A stretch of 64,000 nt of DNA from Chrysoperla carnea (lineage: Eukaryota > Arthropoda > Insecta > Neuroptera > Chrysopidae). Below are positions 53,730 through 64,000 of the stretch, piece by piece (positions within the stretch are counted from its first letter, which is position 1; each line of letters begins with the position of its first letter). The translations under genes were made by a program, and so were the position numbers. The stretch spans positions 139,755,172-139,819,171 of the forward strand of contig NC_058337.1 of the NCBI RefSeq assembly GCF_905475395.1, read 5' to 3'. The notes beneath the pieces were generated by a model. The model saw only the letters and a program-made list of their open reading frames with translations, searched no databases and was not told where the DNA came from.

Positions 53730-54518
53730 GCTTCAAATTCAATTTCTATAAAAAAAATTAAACTTATTCACTAAAAACGGTCAAACTAAACTTGAAAATA
53801 TTAATTTTATTAAAATTTCTCATAAATTCGTAGAAAAAAATCACTGAGTACGAATTAAAAATGAGCTTTACACGGTATGTTTTTATTAAAACCTTTCATT
53901 CAACCTCATAGAATTTCGCAATTAAAAATTGGCTCACTTCTACTGAAGTTATCGGGCTAAAATTTGGCACAAACGTTTGGTTCTCGTAACCATGCAAGTT
54001 ATGGTATGAGCTGATTTTCCCGTTGCTTCCACCATATTTGATATACATACGTTTTTTAGTTTTAAATTAAAAATTTAAATAAAAGATACTTTTTAGGGAC
54101 CAGCTTTGATTTGAACATGACTATTTGTAAAAGGTTGGGACGATTCGAATCATCTTTGACATTTTAAATATGTCCAGCTTAGAAATATTAATGTATGAGG
54201 TACCCATAAAAAAATTATTTTCTATGATTAGATACTAATAAAATATTTCTGCCGCTTCAAACGTTAAATATTGAAAAATGATACAGCGAGCTCTGAATAT
54301 ACATATAGACTTTTATTTTCAACTACTCAAAACTTTTAGATAAATAAAAGCATGTTGAAAAAATTTTTAATTTATTTAATAAATTTTTAATTTTCTAAAA
54401 TATTTTCGATGTTTTATGGTAATCAAATTTCAGATAAACACTCACCTCACATGTAGGGCAAACTAAAATAATAGTTTTTTTTTTCGAATCATTTAATTAA
54501 TATTCTAAAAATGAATTA
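53730..54518. other. AT-rich non-coding DNA
   Basis: Positions about 54085-54260 distantly resemble one arm of the MITE at 26701. No gene. Confidence 0.35.
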
Positions 54519-54995
54519 TCTCTATATATTATAAATGCGAAAGTAAGCATGCTTGTTTGTTTGTTTGTTTGTTACGCTTTCACGTTTAAACTAGCGAATA
54601 GTTTTTAATGATACTGTACAGCAATAGCTCATACTTCAGAATAACACATGAGATATAATTTATAAAGATATATCAATTAAAAAAAAAATTTTCATAATTT
54701 AATTTGACATTACCATAAATTACAGATTTCTGTAAAAGTAGTCATTTAACATTACCATCAATTACAGATTTCTGTAAAAATAGTCAATATAAAATATTCC
54801 ACGGCCATCTTTTCTGATATACTCAAAGAATAATTACGACTATTATACATTTAAAAAAAATAGAAAACCATAAATATATTTAACCTATGTAAAACAATCC
54901 TTACCATTATTTCAAGAGTTATAGAAACGGGAGCGAGAGCAATCTTTATCAATCTTTACTTTTAAACCCAGCGAAGCGGATGGGCATCACTCTAG
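54519..54995 (+). mobile_element. Non-autonomous Helitron-like element
   Basis: Starts TCTCTATATATTATAAATGC after an A and ends in CTAG before a T, the A|T insertion rule of Helitrons. Ten to twelve bases inside the 3' end the imperfect hairpin CCCAGCGAAGCGGATGGG is visible. It contains TTTGTTTGTTTGTTACGCTT near the 5' end. No coding capacity. Confidence 0.75.
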
Positions 54996-54999
54996 TAGT

Positions 55000-57735
55000 C
55001 TATAAAGTATAAAAGTGTTTATGTAAATTACTTAAAATATGCCACTAACTTTATAGTGTTGATGGAATTATTGGAAAATTAGAAATTCCTTCTATTTTTG
55101 GGGTCTGGATACGCGCTTGAAATTTCTAATTAATTTGATAAAATCTATCTTTATACATATCACGGAGATTGTATGGAATTAACATATTAAAGTTTTAATT
55201 AGTTTTAATTTGATTTCAAAAAGTAGAAATAAACTGGTCAAGTACCTACTCACTCGAAATCATCATTTAATATATATCTACATTTTTTTTTTAATAAATA
55301 TGATCCTTTAAAGCTATTTAGCTATTTATTTTGAGTTATCGTTTTCAATGTAATTATTTTAAATATTAAAATACACAAATTGAAAATTGATGATTCCAAT
55401 TTCAGGAATTTTAATAACAATTTATCAAAGTTGTAATTTTTTTTAAATCTGTTTATTTTATATTGGAAAGTTTCAAATGAAAAATATTTCGAATATTTTT
55501 AGAAATTAAAATATTATTTTACATGTTATAGCGCCATTATGTAATATTTTTTATCTCCTCAATTAAGAATTATTATTTCTGTGTATGTACACGCTTGAAC
55601 AACATAATTTAAATCATTCAGAAGCATTAAAATTGAATAACTTTTAAAGCAAAGTAATTATAGGTTATTCTACGGTAAAAGGTATTATGTGTGATAACCA
55701 TTTTGCAAGTGAAATTTACAAAATTTATAAATCTCCAGACAAATTCAATTTATTATTTATAAACCGATTTTTGGAAACTTTGCTATAAAATGTTCTCAAT
55801 CAAATCAGTTCGACCGTTTAAGGGCTACGATGTCACTGAGAAACACACAGACGCACAGATAAACACTTTAAACTTATAACACTCCTTCTTAAATCAATAT
55901 CAAAGTGATAATCAAAGATATCAGATGAGATGAAAAGCATACTTAGAGAGCTATCATTTTTTGGGACAAATTGGGAATATTTTAATTGAAATTGAAATAT
56001 TTGAGTTGGCTTTGTTCTTTTGAATTATTGTTTTGAATTACCTAAATATTTTAATATTTCACTTTCGAAATGAAATGCGCCAGATTTATTTGACCATTCA
56101 TTTCCACAGCAATTAAGAATACTCGCTGTTAAACTACCTTTCAAAGGAAACCAAACAAAATTAAAATCAATTCATCAGTTCAGGCGCTACGATGCCACAG
56201 ACAGACAAACACACAGACACACACACATAGCGGTCAAACTTATGACACACCTTTCTTAAGTTGGGGGGTTAAAAATGGATGTTTTTATGCAATATAAGCA
56301 GTATCTTAATTCACTTTACAGAATGAATTACGATTAAATCCTCAATTAAAACAAATTTTCTTGAAATTACAAATTTAATCACTTGTATACATTGCCATTA
56401 TCCAAGAGTAAAATTTAAAATATATTTGGACTTAGTACTTTCTTTTGTTTTTAATAATAGGTATAAAATGTATTTTGATTTTGAATAATTTGTACAAAAT
56501 GTTAAACTTTTAAAGATACTTCTTTTCTTAAAACCATCTAATTTATCTTGTTAGATGTTTTCTAACTATTGATTAATAACATATTAAAAGTAATTGCAAC
56601 TTCATTCATTGTTCCGTGACCGACTAACGCATCAAAGAATACTTTTTAAAAACAAGAATAGCATAATAATTGTTCGACTATACCTGCGTTTTGTACAGTT
56701 CTTAAGTAGTTTAAAAATTTCTTGTACTCACCTAAAAAAGAAAAAAACACAAAATTAAAATCTTGCAAATTTGGCACATTAAAAAAAAATCTTAATACAT
56801 AAAATGATTTCAATAAATTTATTGATTAGTGAATGTCAATTTTTTTCATTGCGAATTTAACGTTTTTTCATAAAGAGTTGAATTCACTTTTAAGTTCTAT
56901 AAATTTGTAATAGATGGCGGTGAGAGTTCTAAAATTTTCCTCAAACAAACTTATTTTTATTTTATGTAAGTATTCAATAGATGGCATTGTCCTTAAATTT
57001 CAAATATAATTTTTTTGATACTCAAATTTAGATCATGTGCCTCACATAAATGCAAACACAAAAACATTTTTTCGTAAAGACCATTTTCCATGTGCAAATT
57101 TTAAGCAAATCAAAAGTTTCCATTTTCTCCAAAAATAAGTGATAGAAGGTTGTAAAAATTATCGATAACTTGCATGTAATGGTCTGCTGATTCTAATTTC
57201 TAAACCAATCCAACAAAATTAAGAGGGAAAAAGGGATCTATTTTTTGTGAAAAATTTGCTTGGTTAATTCATTCAAAGTTAATTCATCATTCCAAAGTGT
57301 AGGCTCCGAAAAACGAAACAAAAAAATCTCGAAAAATATTTTTTATTTTTTCTAACAACCTAAAAAAGCACTATCTAAATGGGATCTTTCAGCAATTAAC
57401 TCAATTAATTGTTATTTTCGCTTGTTATTTCATTGTATTGCCATGGCCCTATAACCGTTTATACAAAAAAAAGAAGATATTTAAATACAAGATTTTGATT
57501 ATTTATGTTCATCGTTTAATTTTCTCGATGTTTATACATTACAATCATTAAATTAAATACCTCATTGACAGTTTGTATAATTTTTTTTTGAGGCTGCAAT
57601 ATTAAAACTAATCGATTAAATTTTGTGTTTCCTCGAAATCTAAAAAAAAATAAAAACACAAGACAGTTAATTTTAATACATGGCTATTAATACCAATCAT
57701 TAAAGTATTATTAGTTTATAAATTTTGTATTTAAA
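55000..57735. other. Non-coding DNA with family C copies
   Basis: Family C relatives lie at about 55690-55890 and 56090-56275 (GCGCTACGATGCCACAGACA, ACTTATGACACACC, GGGGGTTAAAA). The rest is AT-rich with no gene seen. Confidence 0.5.
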
Positions 57736-57739
57736 TTCA

Positions 57740-57882
57740 TCTCTATATATATTATAAATGCGAAAGTAACCATGTGTGTTTGTTTGCTTGTTTGTAACGC
57801 TTTCACGCTAAAACTAGCGAATGGTTTTTAATGAAACTGTACAGCAATATAGCTCATACTTCAGAATAACACATGAGATATA

Positions 57883-57934
<52 letters not shown>

Positions 57935-58396
57935 ATGCGAAAGTAAGCATGTTTGTTTGTTTGTTTGTTACGCTTTACGCTAAAACTAGCGAATGGTTTT
58001 TAATGAAACTGTACAGCAATATAGCTCATACTTCAGAATAACACATGAGATATAGTTTATAAAGATATATCAATAAAAAAAAATTTTTTTTAATTAATTT
58101 AATTTGACAGTACCATCAATTTCAGATTTCTGTAAAAGTAGTCATTTGACATTACCATACATTACAGATCTCTGTAAAAATAGCCAATATAAAATATTTC
58201 ACGGCCATCTTTTCTGATATACTCAATGAATAATTACGACTATTATACATTTAAAAAATATAAAACCATACCTATATTTTACCTGTGTAAAACAATCCTT
58301 ACCATTATTTCGAGTGTTTTAGAAAAAGGATAAACGAGAGCAATCTTTATTAATCTTTACTTTTAAACCCAGCGAAGCGGGTGGGTATCACTCTAG
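57740..58396 (+). mobile_element. Helitron-like element with duplicated 5' end
   Basis: Same family as 54519-54995. A 5' segment (57740-57885) is followed by a TA-dinucleotide run (57885-57928). A second, complete element then restarts with TATTATAAATGCGAAAGTAA and runs to CTAG at 58393-58396, with the hairpin CCCAGCGAAGCGGGTGGG. Confidence 0.75.
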
Positions 58397-58399
58397 TAA

Positions 58400-59750
58400 A
58401 TGATAAATAACTAATAAATTGTGAGAAAGTGTTTTTTTTTACGAAATGACATCGGATAATTTATGTAAAATGAATGTCATGTATTATATTATAGTACGCA
58501 CGTGCGATTTTTTGTACTTATCATGTACATGTTTCGGTCAAAGTGACTAATTCATTAGCACATTAATTGTTAATAAAGGAAGTGTTTTTTTAACCTGTTA
58601 TAAGCATTTTGCTCACGCTCGATTTAAAATATAAATAACTTTTTTTTTTGTCAAATGGTATATGAAAATTCACATCAGAAATTCATCAGAAATTGGTAAA
58701 ACTGGAAACTTAGGGAAAAACTTTGGGGGTCATTTTCTCCAAAACTATAAAAAGGAGTCTGTTGAAAATTTTCAAGGTTATGCGAAAATTTCGAAAATAT
58801 TTTCAAAATCTTTTGCTCATTCAATCAAATGAAAAAACAAGTGAAAACAAACAATTGACTGAGTTAATTGTTGAAATACCATGCATAGTCAGTGTTGATT
58901 TTTTTATCACATAACACATACAAACATGTGACACATACATAACTGATAATCAAGTATAGTACATACTATGAAATTTCCGCCTAATTGGTGGACTCACGGG
59001 TAAACAGTGATGTTTACGAAAAAATGTTTCAAACAAAAGTTGTTTAATTTTTTACATTTAAAGGAACATTTTTTACATTTAAACTTTTGTTCTATCTCTA
59101 ACGGTTTACAAGATGGGTCCTACGGACCCAAGATCCAATGGACCTATGATGCTCATTTACGAACTTGACCTCACTTTTTACTTCCTGAGTACGCTGTAAA
59201 AATTTCAGCTCGATATCTTTTTTTGTTTTTGAGTTATCGTGTCCACAGACGGACGGACGGGCAACCGGAAATGGACTAATTAGGTGATTTTATGAACACC
59301 TATGACAAAATTTTTTTCCTAGCATCATTATTTGTAAGCTTTACAAACTTGGGACTAAACTTAATATACTATTTATATTTCATATATACATGGTATAAAA
59401 ACCGACTCTTAAACCATTAGATATCGAACAAAACAAAATGTAAAAGTTGTTTCTTATAAAAAGAGAATCAATTTTTGTTTGAAATATTTTTTCTAAACAT
59501 CTCTTTTTTACCCGTGAGGAGTCTCTTAATTTCGAAAATTTCGAGAGTATTTTCTGGAAAATTTTTTATTTTTCTAGAATGTTTCACATAAGTCGATTTG
59601 GAGAAAATGACCACCATATATTAGACGCAGGCTCAGAATAAGTGAGCAAATCTCTCATTGTGCGAATAAAGATTACCGAACGCTTGACGCGAATGCTGAC
59701 GTGTTAAAGCAACTTTCAGAGCTACACAAGTTGTGGGGAGTCAGTTATAG
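58400..59750. other. Non-coding DNA including a family B copy (58834-59400)
   Basis: The family B copy is followed by a minus-strand fragment of the same family (59440-59520), giving a head-to-head pair. A 50-codon frame at about 59635-59790 (LDANADVLKQLSELHKLWGV) is coding-like but unplaced. Confidence 0.5.
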
Positions 59751-59949
59751 CGTGTCAAAAGCAATAAAGTTCAAATTCAAGAATTAACGAAATTTTTTTT
59801 TTGGAATCGTCAATTTTACGAATATCCGTATCGAGACGCTCATTTACTGCTAACGTCTCAATATTACGATCAACAGAATCCAACAGTCTTCTATTGTCAT
59901 GGATGGACCGAATCAACAAATTCAAGTTCAACTCGAACAATTATAACAA
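59751..59949 (+). CDS. Lipase-like exon (alpha/beta hydrolase), partial gene
   Basis: One frame reads ...ELTKFFFWNRQFYEYPYRDA and then NPTVFYCHGWTESTNSSST. This fits the N-terminal part of insect neutral/pancreatic-type lipases, in which PTV.Y.HG(F/W)TE forms the oxyanion-hole strand and loop. A donor, A|GTATGT at 59950, ends the exon inside TIIT. The 5' border is either TTATAG|CG (59751) or AAAAG|C (59762). The latter phase would fit a preceding exon ending with two codon bases, as exon 1 at 53226 does. No catalytic Ser exon (GHSLG) is seen in the next 1.4 kb, so the rest is beyond the copia element or the exon is a relic. The minus-strand ORF at 59755-59940 is its shadow. Confidence 0.5.
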
Positions 59950-61320
59950 GTATGTCAGAAGTATTTAGCTTTGCCCAAACATGTGGCACCATTTCTTAGA
60001 TGAAAAAATAAAGAGACGGTATACGACAAGTCACAAAAATATATATAGAAGGCTCTGCATGCATAAATAGACATATCTGAATACCGCATAAAGGATTGTA
60101 ATATTGATAATAAAGTGGTAACTAGATAGTTAAAAATATACAAGAATAACCACGTGTTTATATAGTTTTTATAGCCATCCTTCCTGAATATTCCACAAAA
60201 TGTACCTTAAGTCCTTCAGGTTAAGGACTCAGCACGCTCAGGACGTGTTTTCTTATCTCGAAAGGGATTAGAAAAAGGATTGGCTTTGTGTAGTGAACAA
60301 AAGAAAATCGTGCTTTAATATTAAAAAAAAAAGAGAGTGTTTCAAATTTGAAGAATATCAAGTAAACTTGTAAGTTTTTAATTTCTGTTATATTAAGAAG
60401 TGCATTTTGAATGCAAAATTTAAAAAGAGTTCTTTAGATGAATGTGAAATTAAAATTTAGTAGAAGAATTATAAAAAAAAAAGAGAAATTCAGTTTTTTT
60501 GGAACAAATTATTTAATAAAATGCCATCAATTATCTTTGAAAAGTTTCGTTAATTTAATAAAAGTTGAATTTCAGATGAAATTAAATTAATTAAAATTTA
60601 ATTTGTGTTAATAAATAATAAAAAAAAAAATTATAATAACTAAATATAAGAATTTTATATTTTTCATTTTAGATGAAGTTAAATTTAGAAAATTTAAATA
60701 AATCAAAAAGTTTAACTTAAAAATTTTATTTGGATAGAAGTTTTTTTTGTTTTTTTTAATTTTTACATTAAGAGTAATGAATATTACAGTAAAATGTTGG
60801 AAAAATTTAATAAAATTTTGGCTGTTGGTTTATATTTATATTAGTCAGGTTTAAGCTCGTCGAAGCCGACCGGCTCGAGTAACATGATATACACAATGTG
60901 TTAGTCATATATGTAACAGTGTTCACAACCTGAAGTGTATCTCCTTTAATAAATGAATAAATAATAGAACACGTTAAGTCGATTTTTGAGTTTTTTTGAT
61001 GAACGAAGCCTATTGTACATCGTACCTTGGCATGAAATTATCGTATATGTACGATGATTATCGTACGGTTGTGAACCCTGATAAGTAACACAGAATAATA
61101 TATTGTTGTATATGTTTAGATGAAAAAGAATATGGCTTTCAAGCAACAAATAGAGGAAAGTACTTGAAGTTGTTGACTTGTTTAAGATATAGTTTGATTT
61201 TAGAAGATTGATAATAAGTACAGCTTAGAATTATATCTTGAAATTAAATTAAGTTGTTATTATTTCTTATAAAAAGAGGGTTAAATATATGAATGACAAA
61301 TGATAACTGATTTAATAATT
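59950..61320. other. AT-rich DNA, possibly containing the copia LTR
   Basis: A GC-rich patch, CTCGTCGAAGCCGACCGG (about 60859), and AATAAA signals (60946-60960) would fit an LTR. Without the 3' LTR in the window, neither borders nor a primer-binding site can be called. Confidence 0.35.
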
Positions 61321-61648
61321 GTTTCAGGGTAAAGTCTGTAGTACAGTACTAAGCCTTGTTTCAATTAAATCGGCTGTTGCTCTGGTGTGCGATCTGTGTG
61401 TTACACGTGTACGTACGGCCATCCCCGAACGTTTCAACGTGCTGTGCCGTTTGTTATGTGGTGGGAGGGAGCACGTGCGGCATGCTGTTGCATACGGGGG
61501 TTGGAGCTGATTTCACTTTTCTCATTTGCAACTTGCAGTGCAGTTGTGGATGGGGGTGAATTATATCAGTCTCTGATAAGTTTGGTACGTTTCAGATTGT
61601 TCATAATTAGAAGTTTGCTATTATTTAGAAGACATTAGCAAAGAAACA

Positions 61649-62503
61649 ATGAACGAGCAGAAAGATGAACAATTGTTCAAGAATCATGAGACTGTGGATA
61701 CTCCACTGGACGCGTCAAACACTAATGAAAATACAGGTAAATTTTCATTTATTTTAGAAGTGGATCCAAATTACTTAAAAAGCTAATTATAAATGAAACT
61801 TTGGATGTTTTTTATTGAAGTTTGAAAGTTTTAGAAGTTTAGAAGTTTAGAAGTTTTAGAAGTTTAGAAGTTTAGAAGTTTTAGAAGCTACGAGTTTTAA
61901 TGAATCGTAAAATAAAATCCAAACTAAAATATTTTTATTAATAAAGGGCCTGGAGTATCTCAAAGCCCAACAAGTCCAACAACTACGGCTCCAGTAGCAG
62001 GTCAGACTGAAATTGTCGGAAGTGTGTTAAATACACCAACGACTCGATCAGAAAGTATTGCAATGATGACAAGTACACCAATTACTAAGTCCTCTGCTAC
62101 ACCAAGTCACTCGGGTACTACTGCAACCCAAGCAGGTGACAGCAGTAATACTGTAAACGGTGAACAGACTAGCCAACAACAACCTTTTCCACAAAGTAGT
62201 CAAGAATGGCAACAGATCTTGAGTAGACAACGGGAAAACATTGAACTTCAAAACAAAAGTTTTGAGTCAATGAAAACTTTAATGGGTCATATTCAGAAAA
62301 CTTCTGAAAATTTTCTAGCTGTAGAACGGCTACGGATGCAAGATGTTCGAAATAACATACTTAACTCGACTGAGTTCTTTGATGAAACTCTGACACCACC
62401 TGGAACTGGAATGCTCACTCAATCCAGTTCACAAGACATTAATATAGAGGTTACCAAGGCTCTGAATGATTTTCTTACCGCTTTAAAAACTACTTTAGAG
62501 TGA
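61649..62503 (+). CDS. Leading ORF of the copia element (Ser/Thr-rich gag N-terminal region), split by an intron-like gap
   Basis: Exon 1 is 61649-61736, starting MNEQKDEQLFKNHE. GTAAAT follows, and AATAAAG ends at 61946. Exon 2 is 61947-62503 and joins in frame (Gly codon). The 214-residue product has a Pro/Ser/Thr-rich disordered part (SPTSPTTTAPVAG onward) and a Gln-rich stretch. A helical segment, QEWQQILSRQRENIELQNKS, follows, ending with TGA at 62501. The gag-pol frame opens at 62499 in the +1 frame, directly overlapping this stop. It may be the N-terminal part of gag joined by frameshift, or a separate protein. The gap contains tandem TTTAGAAG repeats (61825-61890). Confidence 0.5.
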
Positions 62504-64000
62504 AATAATAAAAAAAGCTAATTACCAAGTACCAAGAAAGTATCAACTCGGTCCGGATGCTGATATCACCATTTGGATGGATAAACTCAAGACGGAACTA
62601 ATACAGAAAGACTTGATAGACGTAATTGACTCGACAGTTACATCTCCTAGTGATTTAGATGCAGAAGCAATCAACAGAAGAAAACAAACAGTAAGAGAAA
62701 TCATAACTAGCCATTTAGACGACAAATATTATAAGAAAGTTCTCACAATTAAAGACCCTGTTGTGGTCATTGAAAAATTAAAAGAAGCTAAACGAGTTGA
62801 AAACAACGTCACACATACTTCAGTTAGAGCGAAGTTGTATCAAATGAGACTGCAACCCAAGGAGAGTATTGATCATTTCTGGAATAGATTCGACAATACC
62901 ATTGTTGAATATGAGAACTGCGACAACGCAGTGCCTTTAACAGATGAAGAGAAGAGATCATCTTTCTACCAAGCTGTCTGCAATACTATACCAGATATAC
63001 GGATTGCAGATTTAACACATAGAAGAATTACAAAAAGATCAATGACTCTGGAGGAGTTGAAGTCTTGCTTGCTAGAAATGGAAGCTGAGAAAAAATCAAG
63101 CGTTTCTCAGGAACAAGGTGCTACTGCACATCAAGCTAAAAGGTTGAAGACACATCACGACAAATGCCATAGATGTACCAATTATGAGGCTGGTACTCAA
63201 AAATCGAGTAATTTTGAGTTCCAACGTGGTCGTGGTCGTGGTAGAGGTAGAGGTAGAGGTGCTTTTAGAAGAGGTACTACTTCTAGAGGAGGTTTCAGAG
63301 GTAAATCCAGGGGATTTGCTAAAAACAACCGAAAGGCGTTCGGAAAGCAAGCAGTACCACCAAAATATGGAGACAATCAAAATCCACAAGCACGCCAAGC
63401 AGGTATGAAATTTGATTATATTAATAATGTAGATAATATTTCGTTTATTGCAGACTCAGGTGCTACTGAACATATAATAAATAAAAGTTTGTTTTTAAGT
63501 AATTTTAAACACTGCACAGGAAGTGTAATTAAAAGTGCTAATAAAAATAAGTCAGCTGACATAGAAATAGATGGAGTCGGTGACCTTTACCTACAATCAA
63601 GACTAAATAAAATAATATTAACAAACGTATTATCTGCAGAGAATATATCAAACAATCTAATTTCCCTTAGACGTTTTGCAGATGCAGGTTTAGGTATATT
63701 TTTAGATGACACAATTTTAGAAATATTTGATAAAGAAACAGGTGATACCTTTTTGACGGGCACCTATGTTAAACCTAACTGGCTCATAACGTTTGAAGTT
63801 AGATCCGTTATTGAAAATAGTAAGTCCAATTATGCAACATATTCGTGTACTGCTGAGTTAGTTTCTCCAAATGACGTTTCCGAGCAATCTCAGACGGTAT
63901 CTGTTGATTTAAATTTACAAAAGACGGAGAGAGAAGTAGATGTTTTTCCTCAGGAATCAGCACCGTCTGAGGTTGGGAGGGAGAGTCAGAAAAAGACTCT
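62499..64000 (+). CDS. Copia-type gag-pol polyprotein, 5' part (open at window end)
   Basis: The frame is uninterrupted from 62499 to the window end, about 500 codons, with no ATG before WMDKLKTEL. The gag core has the UBN2/Retrotran_gag-type order DITIWMDKLKTELIQKDL then HLDDKYYKKVLTIKD, and VRAKLYQMRLQPKESIDHFW. Only half of a zinc knuckle survives (CHRC, 63165-63176). It is replaced by an Arg/Gly-rich tract (about 63235-63320, RGRGRGRGRG then RGGFRG). The aspartic protease signature ADSGATEHI is at 63451-63477, followed by the usual NLISLRRFADAGLG. Gag packages RNA and the protease matures the polyprotein. Translation probably depends on the frame change at 62499-62503. Confidence 0.8.

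Larger units (their letters stand above)
61327..64000 (+). mobile_element. Ty1/copia-type LTR retrotransposon, 5' part
   Basis: The visible parts are a GC-richer leader (61327-61648, preceded by TTGTTTCAG), a split leading ORF, and gag with the start of pol. Frame and domain order (gag, aspartic protease) match copia-type elements. The integrase and reverse transcriptase should follow beyond 64000. LTRs are not identified. The 63-83-codon frames at 61319-61638 lie in the leader and are not supported as genes. Confidence 0.75.

Noticed and set aside
61319..61638. Three overlapping 63-83-codon ORFs in the GC-rich copia leader
   Set aside because: Mutually overlapping frames with no domain. The region is better explained as a retrotransposon 5' leader.
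1..64000. CRISPR array, bacterial operon or prophage
   Set aside because: The tandem repeats lack unique spacers of uniform length. Genes are spliced and the context is eukaryotic.

Overview
The window is repeat-rich, AT-rich animal DNA, most likely from an insect. Spliced genes with short introns, a Polinton-type polymerase, a Mutator-like element, Helitron-type and MITE-type elements, non-LTR and SINE relics and a Ty1/copia element all point that way. I cannot fix the order or species from sequence alone. No bacterial feature is present.

1-22.4 kb is dominated by two members of one Polinton-like (virus-like, self-synthesising) family in the same orientation. Copy 1 (1-5946) is cut by the window start. 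It keeps the N-terminal part of a DUF8207-like gene, a one-finger C2H2 gene, a broken packaging-ATPase gene, two small genes (one spliced, one with a TATA/initiator promoter) and the right terminal repeat. Copy 2 (10912-22413) is complete end to end, with a 6-bp target duplication TACTTT and about 1.17-kb terminal inverted repeats. It carries a four-exon protein-primed-type DNA polymerase B with all catalytic motifs, an acidic-tailed small gene, the DUF8207-like and C2H2 genes, and a further-truncated ATPase. I find no integrase, capsid or protease gene, so copy 2 looks non-autonomous. The two copies are nearly identical over about 2.37 kb and share the same ATPase stop codons. Their terminal repeats are built from an outer GC-richer array of CRE, CCAAT, YY1-like and GC/CACCC-type sites and an inner array of palindromic subrepeats.

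Between them sits an apparently intact Mutator-like element (7400-10240). It has a 9-bp target duplication, inverted ends made of 33-bp tandem units (5 on the left, 4 on the right), and a 736-residue transposase with DDE, SWIM and AT-hook-like motifs.

22.4-59.7 kb is mostly non-coding. It holds several interspersed repeat families (one with its empty site visible in the window), foldback/MITE elements, two Helitron-like loci, a LINE family whose 3' tail is shared with a tRNA-derived SINE, tRNA relics, a short satellite-like array and two near-identical 350-bp direct repeats. The only host-gene candidates are a small two-exon secreted-protein gene (53108-53728) and a single lipase-like exon (59751-59949).

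61.3-64 kb is the 5' part of a Ty1/copia-type retrotransposon. It has a short intron-like break, a leading ORF that ends at a UGA exactly where the gag-pol frame opens (+1), an RG-rich gag tail, and the aspartic protease. The rest of pol runs off the window.
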